NCBI GenBank assembly: GCA_902476645.1
Contig: CABSEG010000045.1
Span: 1-22,723 of the forward strand
Origin: an uncultured Lachnospiraceae bacterium
GTDB lineage: Bacteria; Bacillota; Clostridia; Lachnospirales; Lachnospiraceae
Direction of reading: 5' to 3'
Length of the DNA stretch: 22,723 bases
Shown here in pieces: positions 15,159-22,723 of the stretch. The notes beneath the pieces are model-generated. The model did no database searches. It was not told the DNA's origin and saw only the letters and a list, made by a program, of their open reading frames with translations. Position 1 is the stretch's first letter, and every line of letters starts with the position of its first letter. A program made the position numbers and the translations under genes.

Positions 15159-18100
15159 ATGAAAAGAAATGACATTCACAAAGTATTGATTATCGGTTCC
15201 GGTCCCATTATTATCGGTCAGGCATGTGAATTTGACTATTCCGGCACGCAGGCCTGTAAGGCGCTGCGCAAGCTTGGCTACGAAATTGTGCTGGTAAATT
15301 CCAATCCCGCTACGATTATGACGGATCCGGAGACCGCAGATGTAACGTATATTGAACCGCTGAATGTGGAGCGGTTGACTCAGATCATAGAAAAAGAAAG
15401 GCCGGATGCGCTGCTGCCCAATCTGGGAGGACAGTCGGGACTGAACCTTTGCTCTGAGCTTGCGAAAGCCGGAGTGTTGGAGAAGTACGGGGTAAAAGTA
15501 ATCGGTGTACAGGTGGATGCCATCGAGCGGGGCGAAGACCGGATTGAATTTAAAAAGACCATGGAGAGCCTGGGAATTGAGATGGCCAGAAGCCAGGTGG
15601 CCTATTCCGTGGAGGAGGCACTGGATATTGCCGAGAAGCTGGGCTATCCGGTGGTGCTTCGCCCGGCGTATACCATGGGTGGTGCCGGAGGCGGCATGGT
15701 TTATAATACAGAAGAGCTAAAAACCGTCTGTGCAAGAGGGCTTCAGGCCAGCCTGGTAGGACAGGTTTTGGTGGAAGAGTCCGTACTGGGATGGGAAGAG
15801 CTGGAGCTTGAGGTGGTTCGTGATGCCAAGAACAACATGATTACCGTATGTTTCATTGAAAACATTGATCCTCTGGGCGTACACACGGGAGACTCTTTCT
15901 GTTCCGCGCCTATGCTGACCATTTCCGAGGAGGTACAGAAGCGCCTGCAGGAGCAGGCTTATAAGATCGTAGAGGCTATTGAAGTGATCGGAGGCACCAA
16001 CGTACAGTTTGCCCATGATCCGGTTTCAGACCGAATCATTGTCATAGAGATCAATCCCAGAACCTCCCGTTCCTCCGCTCTTGCATCCAAGGCTACCGGC
16101 TTCCCCATTGCGCTGGTATCGGCTATGCTGGCCAGCGGTCTGACACTGGATGAGATTCCCTGCGGCAAGTATGGAACCCTGGATAAGTATGTGCCGGATG
16201 GAGACTACATTGTTATCAAGTTTGCCAGATGGGCTTTTGAAAAGTTTAAGGGAGCGGAAGACAAGCTGGGAACGCAAATGCGTGCCGTGGGCGAAGTGAT
16301 GAGCATTGGAAAGACTTACAAAGAGGCATTCCAGAAAGCCATCCGGAGTTTGGAGAATGGAAGATACGGACTGGGAGGGGCCAAGGACTTTGGTTCCAAG
16401 ACGAAGAAAGAGCTTTTGAAGATGCTGGCCACCCCCACCAGCGAACGGCAGTTTATCATGTATGAGGCTTTGCGCAAGGGAGCCTCCGTGGAGGAAATCT
16501 ATGAGCTGACCAAGATCAAGCACTATTTCATCCAGCAGATGAAAGAGCTGGTGGAAGAAGAGGAAGAGTTAAAGAAACACGCAGGAGGCGTGCCGGAGGC
16601 GCAGGCGTTAAGGCAGGCAAAGCTGGACGGCTTTTCCGATAAGTATTTAAGCCAGATTCTGGGAGTGAAAGAGGAAGACATCCGCAGCGCCAGAATCCGG
16701 GAAGGAATCGTGGAAGCATGGGAAGGCGTTCATGTCAGCGGCACCCAGGATGCGGCCTACTACTATTCCAGTTATCATATCAAGGATGAAAGTCCTGTGA
16801 ATACCCACAAGCCGAAGATCATGATCCTGGGCGGCGGTCCCAACAGAATCGGTCAAGGCATTGAGTTTGACTACTGCTGCGTTCATGCGGCCTTTGCCTT
16901 AAAAGAACTGGGATTTGAAACGATTATTGTAAACTGTAATCCGGAGACGGTATCCACGGATTACGATACCTCTGATAAACTCTACTTTGAGCCGCTGACC
17001 CTGGAGGATGTGCTCAGCATCCATGAGAAGGAAAAACCAGTGGGTGTGATCGCTCAGTTTGGAGGGCAGACGCCGTTAAATTTGGCTGCTGACTTAAAAA
17101 AGGCAGGCGTGAATATCCTGGGAACCACGCCGGAGACCATTGATTTGGCAGAGGACCGGGATCAGTTCCGGGCCATGATGGAAAAGCTTCAGATTCCCAT
17201 GCCGGAGGCAGGAATGGCTGTGAATGTGGAAGAAGCCCTGGACATCGCAGGCAAGATCGGTTATCCGGTGATGGTACGCCCCTCCTATGTGCTGGGAGGC
17301 AGGGGCATGGAAGTGGTGCACGATGACGAGGCTCTGACTTATTACATGAAGGCGGCCGTGGGAGTGACGCCGGATCGTCCCATTTTGATTGACCGATTCC
17401 TCCATCATGCCACAGAGTGCGAGGCAGATGCCATCAGTGACGGTACACATGCCTTTGTGCCTGCCGTTATGGAGCATATTGAGCTGGCTGGCGTACACTC
17501 AGGAGACTCTGCTTGCGTATTGCCCTCTAAGCATCTGACAGAAGAACAGATTGCAACGATTAAAGAATATACCAGGCGTATTGCAGAAGAGATGCACGTG
17601 GTGGGTCTGATGAATATGCAGTATGCCATTGAGGACGGGGTGGTTTATGTGCTGGAGGCTAACCCAAGAGCATCCAGAACCGTTCCCCTGGTGTCCAAAG
17701 TCTGCAACATCCAGATGGTGAAGCTGGCCACGGATATCATGACGGCGCCCCTGACGGGAAGACCATCTCCCGTACCGGGGCTGAAGGAGAAAAAAATTCC
17801 TCACTATGGCGTAAAGGAAGCTGTTTTCCCCTTCAATATGTTCCAGGAAGTAGATCCTCTTCTGGGACCGGAGATGCGCTCTACGGGAGAAGTATTGGGA
17901 CTTTCTGAAAGCTTTGGCGAGGCCTTTTACAAAGCCCAGGAGGCTACGCAGACAAAGTTGCCCTTAGAAGGAACCGTTTTGATCAGCGTCAGCGACCGGG
18001 ATAAGCCGGAGCTTGTAGAGGTGGCAAAGGGAATGTATGACAACGGCTTCCAGATCATTGCCACGGGAAGCACTTACGATAAGATCGTGGAGGCAGGAAT

Positions 18101-18374
18101 CCCGGCGAAAAAGATTGCCAAGATCAATGAAGGCCGTCCCAATATTCTGGATGAGATCACCAATAAAAAGGTGCAGATGATCGTCAACACGCCTGTGGGT
18201 AAAAAAGGAGCTGTGGATGACAGCTATATCCGCAAGGCAGCCATCAAGAACAAGATTCCTTACATGACTACTATGGCTGCGGCGAAAGCCAGCGTGCAGG
18301 CCATTCGGGCGGCAAAGCGGGATGAAAAAATGGGCGTGAAATCTCTTCAGGAGTTCCATAAGGAGATTCAGTAA
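15159..18374 (+). CDS. carB: Carbamoyl-phosphate synthase large subunit
   Basis: Enzyme of 1,071 aa (E. coli CarB has 1,073) that makes carbamoyl phosphate from bicarbonate, ammonia and two ATP for arginine and pyrimidine synthesis. Two homologous ATP-grasp halves are visible: LIIGSGPIIIGQACEFDYSG with VVLRPAYTMGGAGGGM (about 166), and MILGGGPNRIGQGIEFDYCC (about 553) with VMVRPSYVLGGRGMEVV (about 703). A methylglyoxal-synthase-like allosteric domain (about 938-1071) ends the protein. The ATG at 15159 gives the family N-terminus; a TTG at 15114 would add 15 atypical residues. The ribosome binding site, CGAGG, is weak. The glutaminase subunit gene carA, which often precedes carB, is not in this window. 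Confidence 0.97.
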   Translation: MKRNDIHKVLIIGSGPIIIGQACEFDYSGTQACKALRKLGYEIVLVNSNPATIMTDPETADVTYIEPLNVERLTQIIEKERPDALLPNLGGQSGLNLCSELAKAGVLEKYGVKVIGVQVDAIERGEDRIEFKKTMESLGIEMARSQVAYSVEEALDIAEKLGYPVVLRPAYTMGGAGGGMVYNTEELKTVCARGLQASLVGQVLVEESVLGWEELELEVVRDAKNNMITVCFIENIDPLGVHTGDSFCSAPMLTISEEVQKRLQEQAYKIVEAIEVIGGTNVQFAHDPVSDRIIVIEINPRTSRSSALASKATGFPIALVSAMLASGLTLDEIPCGKYGTLDKYVPDGDYIVIKFARWAFEKFKGAEDKLGTQMRAVGEVMSIGKTYKEAFQKAIRSLENGRYGLGGAKDFGSKTKKELLKMLATPTSERQFIMYEALRKGASVEEIYELTKIKHYFIQQMKELVEEEEELKKHAGGVPEAQALRQAKLDGFSDKYLSQILGVKEEDIRSARIREGIVEAWEGVHVSGTQDAAYYYSSYHIKDESPVNTHKPKIMILGGGPNRIGQGIEFDYCCVHAAFALKELGFETIIVNCNPETVSTDYDTSDKLYFEPLTLEDVLSIHEKEKPVGVIAQFGGQTPLNLAADLKKAGVNILGTTPETIDLAEDRDQFRAMMEKLQIPMPEAGMAVNVEEALDIAGKIGYPVMVRPSYVLGGRGMEVVHDDEALTYYMKAAVGVTPDRPILIDRFLHHATECEADAISDGTHAFVPAVMEHIELAGVHSGDSACVLPSKHLTEEQIATIKEYTRRIAEEMHVVGLMNMQYAIEDGVVYVLEANPRASRTVPLVSKVCNIQMVKLATDIMTAPLTGRPSPVPGLKEKKIPHYGVKEAVFPFNMFQEVDPLLGPEMRSTGEVLGLSESFGEAFYKAQEATQTKLPLEGTVLISVSDRDKPELVEVAKGMYDNGFQIIATGSTYDKIVEAGIPAKKIAKINEGRPNILDEITNKKVQMIVNTPVGKKGAVDDSYIRKAAIKNKIPYMTTMAAAKASVQAIRAAKRDEKMGVKSLQEFHKEIQ

Positions 18375-18393
18375 TCAAAAAATAAAAAAAGAA

Positions 18394-18446
18394 GCTCCCT
18401 TCCGGGTTGACAAGGAAACTTGCAAGCCTGGAAGGGAGCGTTTTTT
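18394..18446. terminator. Bidirectional terminator between carB and the AIM24-family gene
   Basis: GCTCCCTTCC (18394-18403) pairs with GGAAGGGAGC (18430-18439). The right side is followed by G and six T, serving carB. The left side is preceded by seven A, which read as T on the minus strand and serve the convergent gene. Confidence 0.88.
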
Positions 18447-18449
18447 GCC

Positions 18450-19151
18450 TTAGTTACTGGATGAGGTAGGCAGGAATGGACGAATCGCATCGGCTAAATT
18501 GTGGATGTTTCTCGTTTGAATCAAGACCGTTCCACTTCCATGAAATTCGTTGACAAAGCCTTCTCCAGTGGTAAATCCAAAGGTGCCGGACGCAGCATGA
18601 ATATTGTAGTTCAGGGAAGCGTCCCATGCCACCACATGCTCGTTGTCAATGGTAATGGGACGTTCCGGAGTTACTTCCAGGGGAAGAATATCGCCAAAGG
18701 AAGATACCAGCAAATCACCGGTTCCCTGGGTTTCCATTACGAAGAACCCGCCTGTGCCTCCTAAAAAAGCCTTTCCCACATCCTGTGCTTTCATCACGTA
18801 ATTGACGCTTTCATCACAGGCCAAAAAAGCGCCCGTATTCAAACGATACTGCTTTGCAGCCCCCACTTTCAGACAGTGGATTTTACCAGGGATTGCAGGG
18901 GCAATCCCCATGGTTCCCTGATTGCTGGTGCCCGTGGCATGTGTGATGAAGAAGCTTTCACCGCTGGTAAGGCTGCGGCCAATGGCGCTTAATACGCCGC
19001 CTACGCCCTTTTTGCCGGTGTTCATCTTTCCCTTCAATTCCACATCAATGATATACGCCATGGAACCATTCTCCACTTTCACGGTCTCTCCGGCCAGCAG
19101 GCTAATCTGTGCCAAAGGACAATCCGAATCACCTAAGATCTTATAATTCAT
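18450..19151 (-). CDS. AIM24 / TIGR00266-family protein of unknown function
   Basis: Soluble-looking protein of 233 aa, with no signal peptide or membrane helix. It is a beta-rich, glycine-rich protein with features of the TIGR00266/AIM24 family: an early ENGSMAYI segment, GESFFITHATG, FLACDESVNY, GTGGFFVMETQGTGDLLVSSFG, the VVAWDASLNYNI segment and a final GFVNEFHGSGTVLIQTRN. The family is widespread and named for a yeast mitochondrial protein, but its bacterial role is unknown to me. The ATG at 19151 is chosen because AAGGAGG lies 5 nt before it; the longer reading frame to 19205 has no such site. It stands alone, convergent to carB and divergent from rplJ. Confidence 0.85.
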   Translation of the reverse strand: MNYKILGDSDCPLAQISLLAGETVKVENGSMAYIIDVELKGKMNTGKKGVGGVLSAIGRSLTSGESFFITHATGTSNQGTMGIAPAIPGKIHCLKVGAAKQYRLNTGAFLACDESVNYVMKAQDVGKAFLGGTGGFFVMETQGTGDLLVSSFGDILPLEVTPERPITIDNEHVVAWDASLNYNIHAASGTFGFTTGEGFVNEFHGSGTVLIQTRNIHNLADAIRPFLPTSSSN

Positions 19152-19186
19152 AAACTTCCTCCTTACATACGTTAAGAAAAGGTGAG

Positions 19187-19203
19187 GTCCAATTTCTTTG
19201 GAC
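19187..19203 (-). other. Short inverted repeat in the leader of the AIM24-family gene
   Basis: GTCCAA and TTGGAC form a perfect 6-bp inverted repeat around a 5-nt loop, between the promoter and the ribosome binding site. It could be a weak hairpin or an operator. Confidence 0.4.
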
Positions 19204-19224
19204 ATGAGTCAATGAAACAATTTT

Positions 19225-19253
19225 ATTGTAACATGTTCTAAAGAAGGGAACAA
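19225..19253 (-). promoter_or_regulatory. Probable promoter of the AIM24-family gene
   Basis: On the minus strand TTGTTC (19253-19248) and TACAAT (19230-19225) are spaced 17 nt, with TGT before the -10 as an extended element. The leader would be about 65 nt. The stretch between this promoter and the rplJ promoter (19254-19305) shows nothing else that I recognise. Confidence 0.5.
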
Positions 19254-19305
19254 TGAAAATCCGTCATGAACTGAAGATGAAAATGGAACTTTTATGAAAA
19301 AGAAC

Positions 19306-19334
19306 TTGACAGAAAAAGTACTTTGTGCTATTCT
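19306..19334 (+). promoter_or_regulatory. Strong promoter of the rplJ-rplL operon
   Basis: TTGACA (19306-19311) is separated by 17 nt from TATTCT (19329-19334), and TGC directly before the -10 makes it an extended element. The start of transcription would be near 19341, immediately before the L10 leader. Confidence 0.85.
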
Positions 19335-19340
19335 CTCTAA

Positions 19341-19396
19341 GAAAACTGCCGAAGACAGTAGGTGCCGTATGGCATAAGGAGAAAACGCCTACCGAG
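19341..19396 (+). ncRNA. L10 leader (autoregulatory RNA of rplJL)
   Basis: The RNA has the layout of the L10 leader family: ACTG/CAGT hairpin around CCGAAGA (19345-19359), then GTAGG (19358-19362) closing with CCTAC (19388-19392) over a TGCC-GTAT-GGCA hairpin and the purine-rich AAGGAGAAAA loop expected of a kink-turn. In this family the L10-L12 complex binds the RNA and lowers rplJL expression. Confidence 0.85.
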
Positions 19397-19429
19397 GAGT
19401 AATGAATTCTATATTAGAATGCGTTATGC

Positions 19430-19460
19430 CCTCTCTGTCTGTCAGACAGAGAGGTTTCTT
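19430..19460 (+). terminator. Attenuator hairpin in the rplJ leader
   Basis: CCTCTCTGTC (19430-19439) pairs perfectly with GACAGAGAGG (19445-19454) and is followed by TTTCTT. It lies between the L10 leader and rplJ, as expected of an L10-controlled attenuator. The U-tract is imperfect, consistent with partial termination. A further small hairpin, CGGAAG/CTTCCG (19467-19484), lies downstream. Confidence 0.7.
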
Positions 19461-19535
19461 GTTTGCCGGAAGTAGTTTCTTCCGTTAAATAGGCTTACGG
19501 CGGTACATCGAAATCTATAAGGAGGTGCACCATTT

Positions 19536-20027
19536 ATGGCGAAAGTTGAACTGAAAAAACCAATCGTGGCAGAAATCAGCGAGAGCATCCAGGACGCACA
19601 GTCTGTAGTATTGGTTACTTACAGCGGAATTACGGTAGAACAGGACACTGCTCTTCGTAAGGAGCTGAGGGAAGCCGGTGTAGTATACAAGGTATACAAG
19701 AACACCATGATGAACTTTGCGTTTAAAGATACGCCTTGTGAGGCCCTGGCAAAGCATCTGGAAGGCCCCAATGCAATCGCTGTTTCAAAAGACGATGCAA
19801 CAGCACCGGCAAGAATCCTTGCAAAGCATGCCAAGAACGTTCCCAGCCTGAAACTGATCGCAGGCGTGGTAGAGGGCAACTATTATGATGAGGCAGGCAT
19901 CCAGGCGCTGGCAAGTGTTCCGTCAAGAGAAGAACTTCTCGGAAAACTGCTTGGAAGCATCCAGTCACCGATTACCAACCTGGCTCGTGTTCTTAATCAG
20001 ATTGCAGAGTCCAAGGCAGAAGCTTAA
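19536..20027 (+). CDS. rplJ: 50S ribosomal protein L10
   Basis: L10 of 163 aa, anchoring the L7/L12 dimers to the ribosome at the GTPase centre. It begins MAKVELKKPIVAEISESIQ, continues with SVVLVTYSGITVEQDTALRKELREAG and YKVYKNTMMNFAF, and ends in the helical L12-binding tail (GSIQSPITNLARVLNQIAES). AAGGAGG precedes the start. It is the first gene after its own leader and attenuator, and rplL follows after 34 nt. Confidence 0.98.
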   Translation: MAKVELKKPIVAEISESIQDAQSVVLVTYSGITVEQDTALRKELREAGVVYKVYKNTMMNFAFKDTPCEALAKHLEGPNAIAVSKDDATAPARILAKHAKNVPSLKLIAGVVEGNYYDEAGIQALASVPSREELLGKLLGSIQSPITNLARVLNQIAESKAEA

Positions 20028-20061
20028 TAGTAAAAAATAAGATTAAATGGAGGAAATGAAA

Positions 20062-20439
20062 ATGGCAAAGTTGACAACTGCTGAATTTATTGAAGCAATT
20101 AAAGAGTTATCCGTATTAGAGTTAAACGAATTAGTAAAAGCTTGCGAAGAAGAATTTGGCGTATCTGCTGCAGCAGGTGTTGTAGTGGCAGCAGCAGGCG
20201 CTGGCGCGGCTGAGGCAGCTGAGGAGAAGGATGAGTTCGACGTAGAGCTGACCGAAGTAGGACCGAACAAGGTTAAGGTTATCAAGGTTGTTCGTGAAGT
20301 AACCGGACTTGGCCTGAAGGAAGCTAAGGAAGTAGTAGACGGCGCTCCGAAGGTACTGAAAGAGGCCGCTTCCAAGGCTGAGGCTGAGGAAATTAAGACC
20401 AAGCTGGAAGGCGAAGGAGCAAAGGTTACCCTGAAATAA
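20062..20439 (+). CDS. rplL: 50S ribosomal protein L7/L12
   Basis: Acidic stalk protein of 125 aa that recruits translation factors. The N-terminal dimerization and L10-binding part (AKLTTAEFIEAIKELSVLEL) is joined by an Ala/Gly-rich hinge (about 42-60) to the C-terminal domain with EFDVELTEVGPNKVKVIKVV and GLGLKEAKEVVDGAPKVLKE. I chose the ATG at 20062 because GGAGG lies 8 nt upstream and the product starts MAKLTT like its relatives; an in-frame ATG at 20047 would overlap that site. Confidence 0.98.
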   Translation: MAKLTTAEFIEAIKELSVLELNELVKACEEEFGVSAAAGVVVAAAGAGAAEAAEEKDEFDVELTEVGPNKVKVIKVVREVTGLGLKEAKEVVDGAPKVLKEAASKAEAEEIKTKLEGEGAKVTLK

Positions 20440-20472
20440 TCAGGCTTTTGGCATAAGACAGATAAAAAGACA

Positions 20473-20513
20473 GAGGCGGGAATGACACTCAGAAAGGGTG
20501 TGGTTCCCGCCTC
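20473..20513 (+). other. Stable hairpin between rplL and rpoB without a U-tract
   Basis: GAGGCGGGAA (20473-20482) pairs with TTCCCGCCTC (20504-20513), and an inner stem ACACTC/GGGTGT surrounds AGAAA. The sequence after it is TTGGAG, not a T-run. It may be an RNA-processing site, a 3'-end stabilizer or a partial terminator between the ribosomal and RNA polymerase genes. Confidence 0.75.
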
Positions 20514-20577
20514 TTGGAGTTAAGGCAGCAGATATTAATATAATACATAGAAAAAAATTAACAAGTAAAAATTTTCC

Positions 20578-20606
20578 TTGACATTTGACTTTCCCTATGC
20601 TAGCAT
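20578..20606 (+). promoter_or_regulatory. Strong promoter of rpoB, with A/T-rich upstream region
   Basis: TTGACA (20578-20583) and TAGCAT (20601-20606) are spaced 17 nt, with TGC before the -10. The 50 bases upstream are rich in A and T tracts (20531-20577) and could act as an UP element. rpoB therefore need not rely only on rplJL read-through. Confidence 0.8.
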
Positions 20607-20612
20607 GAAAGA

Positions 20613-20712
20613 TGCACTATTATCTAGGATTGTGCCCTAAGGGGTTACTATGCCCAAAATGCAATTTGGGAAAGAATGATATTTCTATAGAAAGAACAGG
20701 GGTGAAACGTCA
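20613..20712 (+). promoter_or_regulatory. Structured 5' leader of rpoB
   Basis: About 100 nt between the predicted transcription start and rpoB. It holds a CCC-TAA-GGGG mini-hairpin (20636-20644), CCCAAA/TTTGGG around ATGCAA (20653-20670) and the palindrome TTTCTATAGAAA (20682-20693), followed by the AGGGGTG ribosome binding site. I do not recognise it as a known leader family. Confidence 0.5.
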
Positions 20713-22723
20713 ATGGAGAAAAACAGAATTCGTCCGGTGAAAAGCGGAAAAACCTTCCGTATGAGCTACTCAAGACAGAAGGAAGTCCTGGAGATGCCCA
20801 ACCTGATTGAAGTTCAGAAAGATTCCTATGAATGGTTTCTGAATGAGGGCATGAAGGAAGTGTTCGATGACATTTCCCCGATTACAGATTACAGCGGTAA
20901 GCTGAGTTTGGAATTCGTGGACTTTACCTTGTGTGAAGACGATGTCAAGTATTCAATTGAGGAATGTAAGGAACGGGACGCAACATATGCCGCACCTTTG
21001 AAAGTACGGGTGAGATTGCATAATAAAGAAAATGACGAGATCAACGAGCATGAAATCTTTATGGGCGATCTTCCGTTGATGACAGCCACAGGAACCTTTG
21101 TCATCAATGGAGCGGAGCGTGTTATCGTAAGCCAGCTCGTTCGTTCACCTGGCATCTACTATGCCATCGCACATGATAAAGTGGGGAAAAAGCTTTATTC
21201 CGCAACTGTAATCCCAAACCGTGGAGCATGGCTGGAATATGAGACCGACTCCAATGACATTTTTTACGTTCGCGTAGACAGAACCAGAAAAGTCCCCATT
21301 ACTGTTTTACTCCGTGCCCTGGGATTTGGGACGAATGCGGAGATTATTGAACTTCTCGGAGAAGAACCTAAGATCCTGGCCAGCCTGACAAAGGATACCG
21401 CTGAGAGTTATCAGGAGGGCCTGTTAGAGCTGTACAAAAAAATACGTCCGGGCGAACCGCTGGCTGTGGAGAGTGCGGAAAGTCTGATTACCAGTATGTT
21501 TTTTGACGCCAGAAGGTATGATCTGGCTAAGGTAGGACGTTATAAGTTCAACAAAAAGCTGATGTTGCGCAACCGTATTAACGGAAAAGTTCTGGCCGAG
21601 GATGTGGTGGATATGACCACGGGAGAAATTCTGGCTGAAGCCGGTACGGAGGTGGACCGTGAGCTGGCGGACAGAATCCAGAACGCAGCCACACCCTATG
21701 TCTGGATTCAGACAGAAGAGCGCAACGTAAAAGTCCTCTCCAACATGATGGTGGATCTTAAAAATTTTGTGGACGTGGATCCCAAGGAAGTTGGAGTTAC
21801 AGAATTAGTATACTACCCTGTTCTAAATAAAATACTGGAAGAAAATGACGATATAGAAGACATTAAGGATGCCATCCGGCGTGAGATTCATGAACTGATT
21901 CCCAAGCATATTACCAAGGAAGATATCGTTGCTTCTATTAATTATAATATGCATCTGGAGTATGGCCTGGGAAATGACGATGATATCGACCATCTGGGCA
22001 ATCGTCGCATCCGCGCGGTGGGAGAGCTTTTGCAGAATCAATACCGGATTGGTCTGTCCCGTCTGGAGAGAGTGGTAAGAGAGCGTATGACCACCCAGGA
22101 TCTGGAGGGAATTTCTCCCCAGTCCCTGATTAACATCAAGCCGGTGACGGCCGCGGTAAAAGAGTTTTTTGGTTCTTCCCAGCTGTCCCAGTTTATGGAT
22201 CAGAATAACCCGTTGGGTGAGCTGACCCACAAGAGACGTCTTTCCGCCTTGGGGCCGGGCGGTCTCTCCAGAGATCGTGCCGGATTTGAGGTTCGAGACG
22301 TGCATTACTCTCACTATGGAAGAATGTGTCCTATTGAGACTCCGGAAGGTCCCAATATCGGTCTGATTAACTCCCTGGCTACTTACGCCAGGATCAATGA
22401 ATATGGATTTATCGAGGCGCCCTACCGGAAGATCGATAAGACGGATCCAAAGAATCCAGTTGTCACCGAGGAGGTTGTTTACATGACCGCTGATGAGGAG
22501 GACAACTACCATGTGGCGCAGGCAAATGAGCCCCTGGATGAGGAAGGACACTTCATTCACAAGAATGTATCCGGCCGATACAGAGAAGAGACGCAGGAAT
22601 ATGAAAAGACGGCTTTTGACTACATGGACGTATCTCCGAAGATGGTGTTCTCTGTGGCCACGGCTCTGATTCCCTTCCTGGAAAATGATGACGCCAACCG
22701 TGCGCTGATGGGTTCCAACATGC
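20713..22723 (+). CDS. rpoB: DNA-directed RNA polymerase subunit beta, 5' part
   Basis: First 670 residues of RpoB; the gene runs off the right edge of the window. The protein starts MEKNRIRPVKSGKTFRMSYS and shows the lobe motif SQLVRSPGIYY and the rifampicin region FFGSSQLSQFMDQNNPLGEL (485-504), followed by THKRRLSALGPGG and CPIETPEGPNIGLINSLA. Positions equivalent to E. coli D516, H526 and S531 are D496, H506 and S511, the unmutated residues, so no rifampicin resistance change is visible there. AGGGGTG lies upstream of the ATG. It follows rplL, the conserved order, but has its own promoter. Confidence 0.98.
   Translation, partial: MEKNRIRPVKSGKTFRMSYSRQKEVLEMPNLIEVQKDSYEWFLNEGMKEVFDDISPITDYSGKLSLEFVDFTLCEDDVKYSIEECKERDATYAAPLKVRVRLHNKENDEINEHEIFMGDLPLMTATGTFVINGAERVIVSQLVRSPGIYYAIAHDKVGKKLYSATVIPNRGAWLEYETDSNDIFYVRVDRTRKVPITVLLRALGFGTNAEIIELLGEEPKILASLTKDTAESYQEGLLELYKKIRPGEPLAVESAESLITSMFFDARRYDLAKVGRYKFNKKLMLRNRINGKVLAEDVVDMTTGEILAEAGTEVDRELADRIQNAATPYVWIQTEERNVKVLSNMMVDLKNFVDVDPKEVGVTELVYYPVLNKILEENDDIEDIKDAIRREIHELIPKHITKEDIVASINYNMHLEYGLGNDDDIDHLGNRRIRAVGELLQNQYRIGLSRLERVVRERMTTQDLEGISPQSLINIKPVTAAVKEFFGSSQLSQFMDQNNPLGELTHKRRLSALGPGGLSRDRAGFEVRDVHYSHYGRMCPIETPEGPNIGLINSLATYARINEYGFIEAPYRKIDKTDPKNPVVTEEVVYMTADEEDNYHVAQANEPLDEEGHFIHKNVSGRYREETQEYEKTAFDYMDVSPKMVFSVATALIPFLENDDANRALMGSNM

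Noticed and set aside
21823..22560. 245-codon minus-strand reading frame
   Set aside because: Fully antisense to rpoB, whose reading frame is certain from its conserved motifs.
1..22723. CRISPR array, tRNA or rRNA genes, phage or integrase genes
   Set aside because: No regularly spaced repeats, no cloverleaf or rRNA-like stretches and no integrase, transposase or phage structural proteins were seen; the short rRNA-like arms at 12480-13004 are L1-site mimics.

Overview
The window looks like a chromosomal segment of a gut-type clostridium, most likely a Lachnospiraceae relative. The signs are AGGAGG-type ribosome binding sites, strong sigma-A-like promoters, intrinsic terminators, a Clostridia-style rpmG-secE-nusG-rplK-rplA cluster, and a very large secreted glycosidase built from Ig-like and InlB-type modules. 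Family assignments come from reading the protein sequences; no database search was run.

Left part (1-9,580). A hybrid cluster protein gene (hcp, minus strand) is divergent from a Crp/Fnr-family regulator. Between them lies a perfect 14-bp palindrome, placed so that it could control both genes. The regulator is followed by a 2,187-residue secreted glycoside hydrolase family 2 enzyme with a long tail of Ig-like, carbohydrate-binding-like and InlB-like modules. Directly behind its stop codon is a compact, highly structured stretch that resembles the 3' end of an IS200/IS605 tnpB element with its omega-RNA scaffold, merged with a strong terminator.

Middle part (9,581-13,770). A ferritin gene overlaps by 1 nt a membrane-anchored GH3 (NagZ-like) glycosidase. 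This pair ends in a long terminator hairpin that physically contains the apparent promoter of the next operon, rpmG-secE-nusG-rplK-rplA. Both rplK and rplA are preceded by a copy of the ribosomal protein L1 binding site, imitating the L1-binding region of 23S rRNA.

Right part (13,770-22,723). The usual rplK-rplA-rplJ-rplL order is interrupted by about 5.4 kb holding a D-alanyl-D-alanine carboxypeptidase with cell-wall-binding repeats, carB without an adjacent carA, and a convergent AIM24/TIGR00266-family gene. The ribosomal cluster resumes with an L10 leader, an attenuator hairpin, rplJ and rplL, then a stable hairpin without a U-tract, a separate strong promoter, a structured leader, and rpoB, which runs off the window end.

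Most genes are ordinary housekeeping genes. The points most worth checking are the regulatory designs (shared operator of hcp and its regulator, promoter nested in a terminator, duplicated L1 sites, rplJ leader) and the possible omega-RNA remnant behind the giant GH2 gene. I saw no CRISPR array, tRNA, rRNA or complete mobile element.
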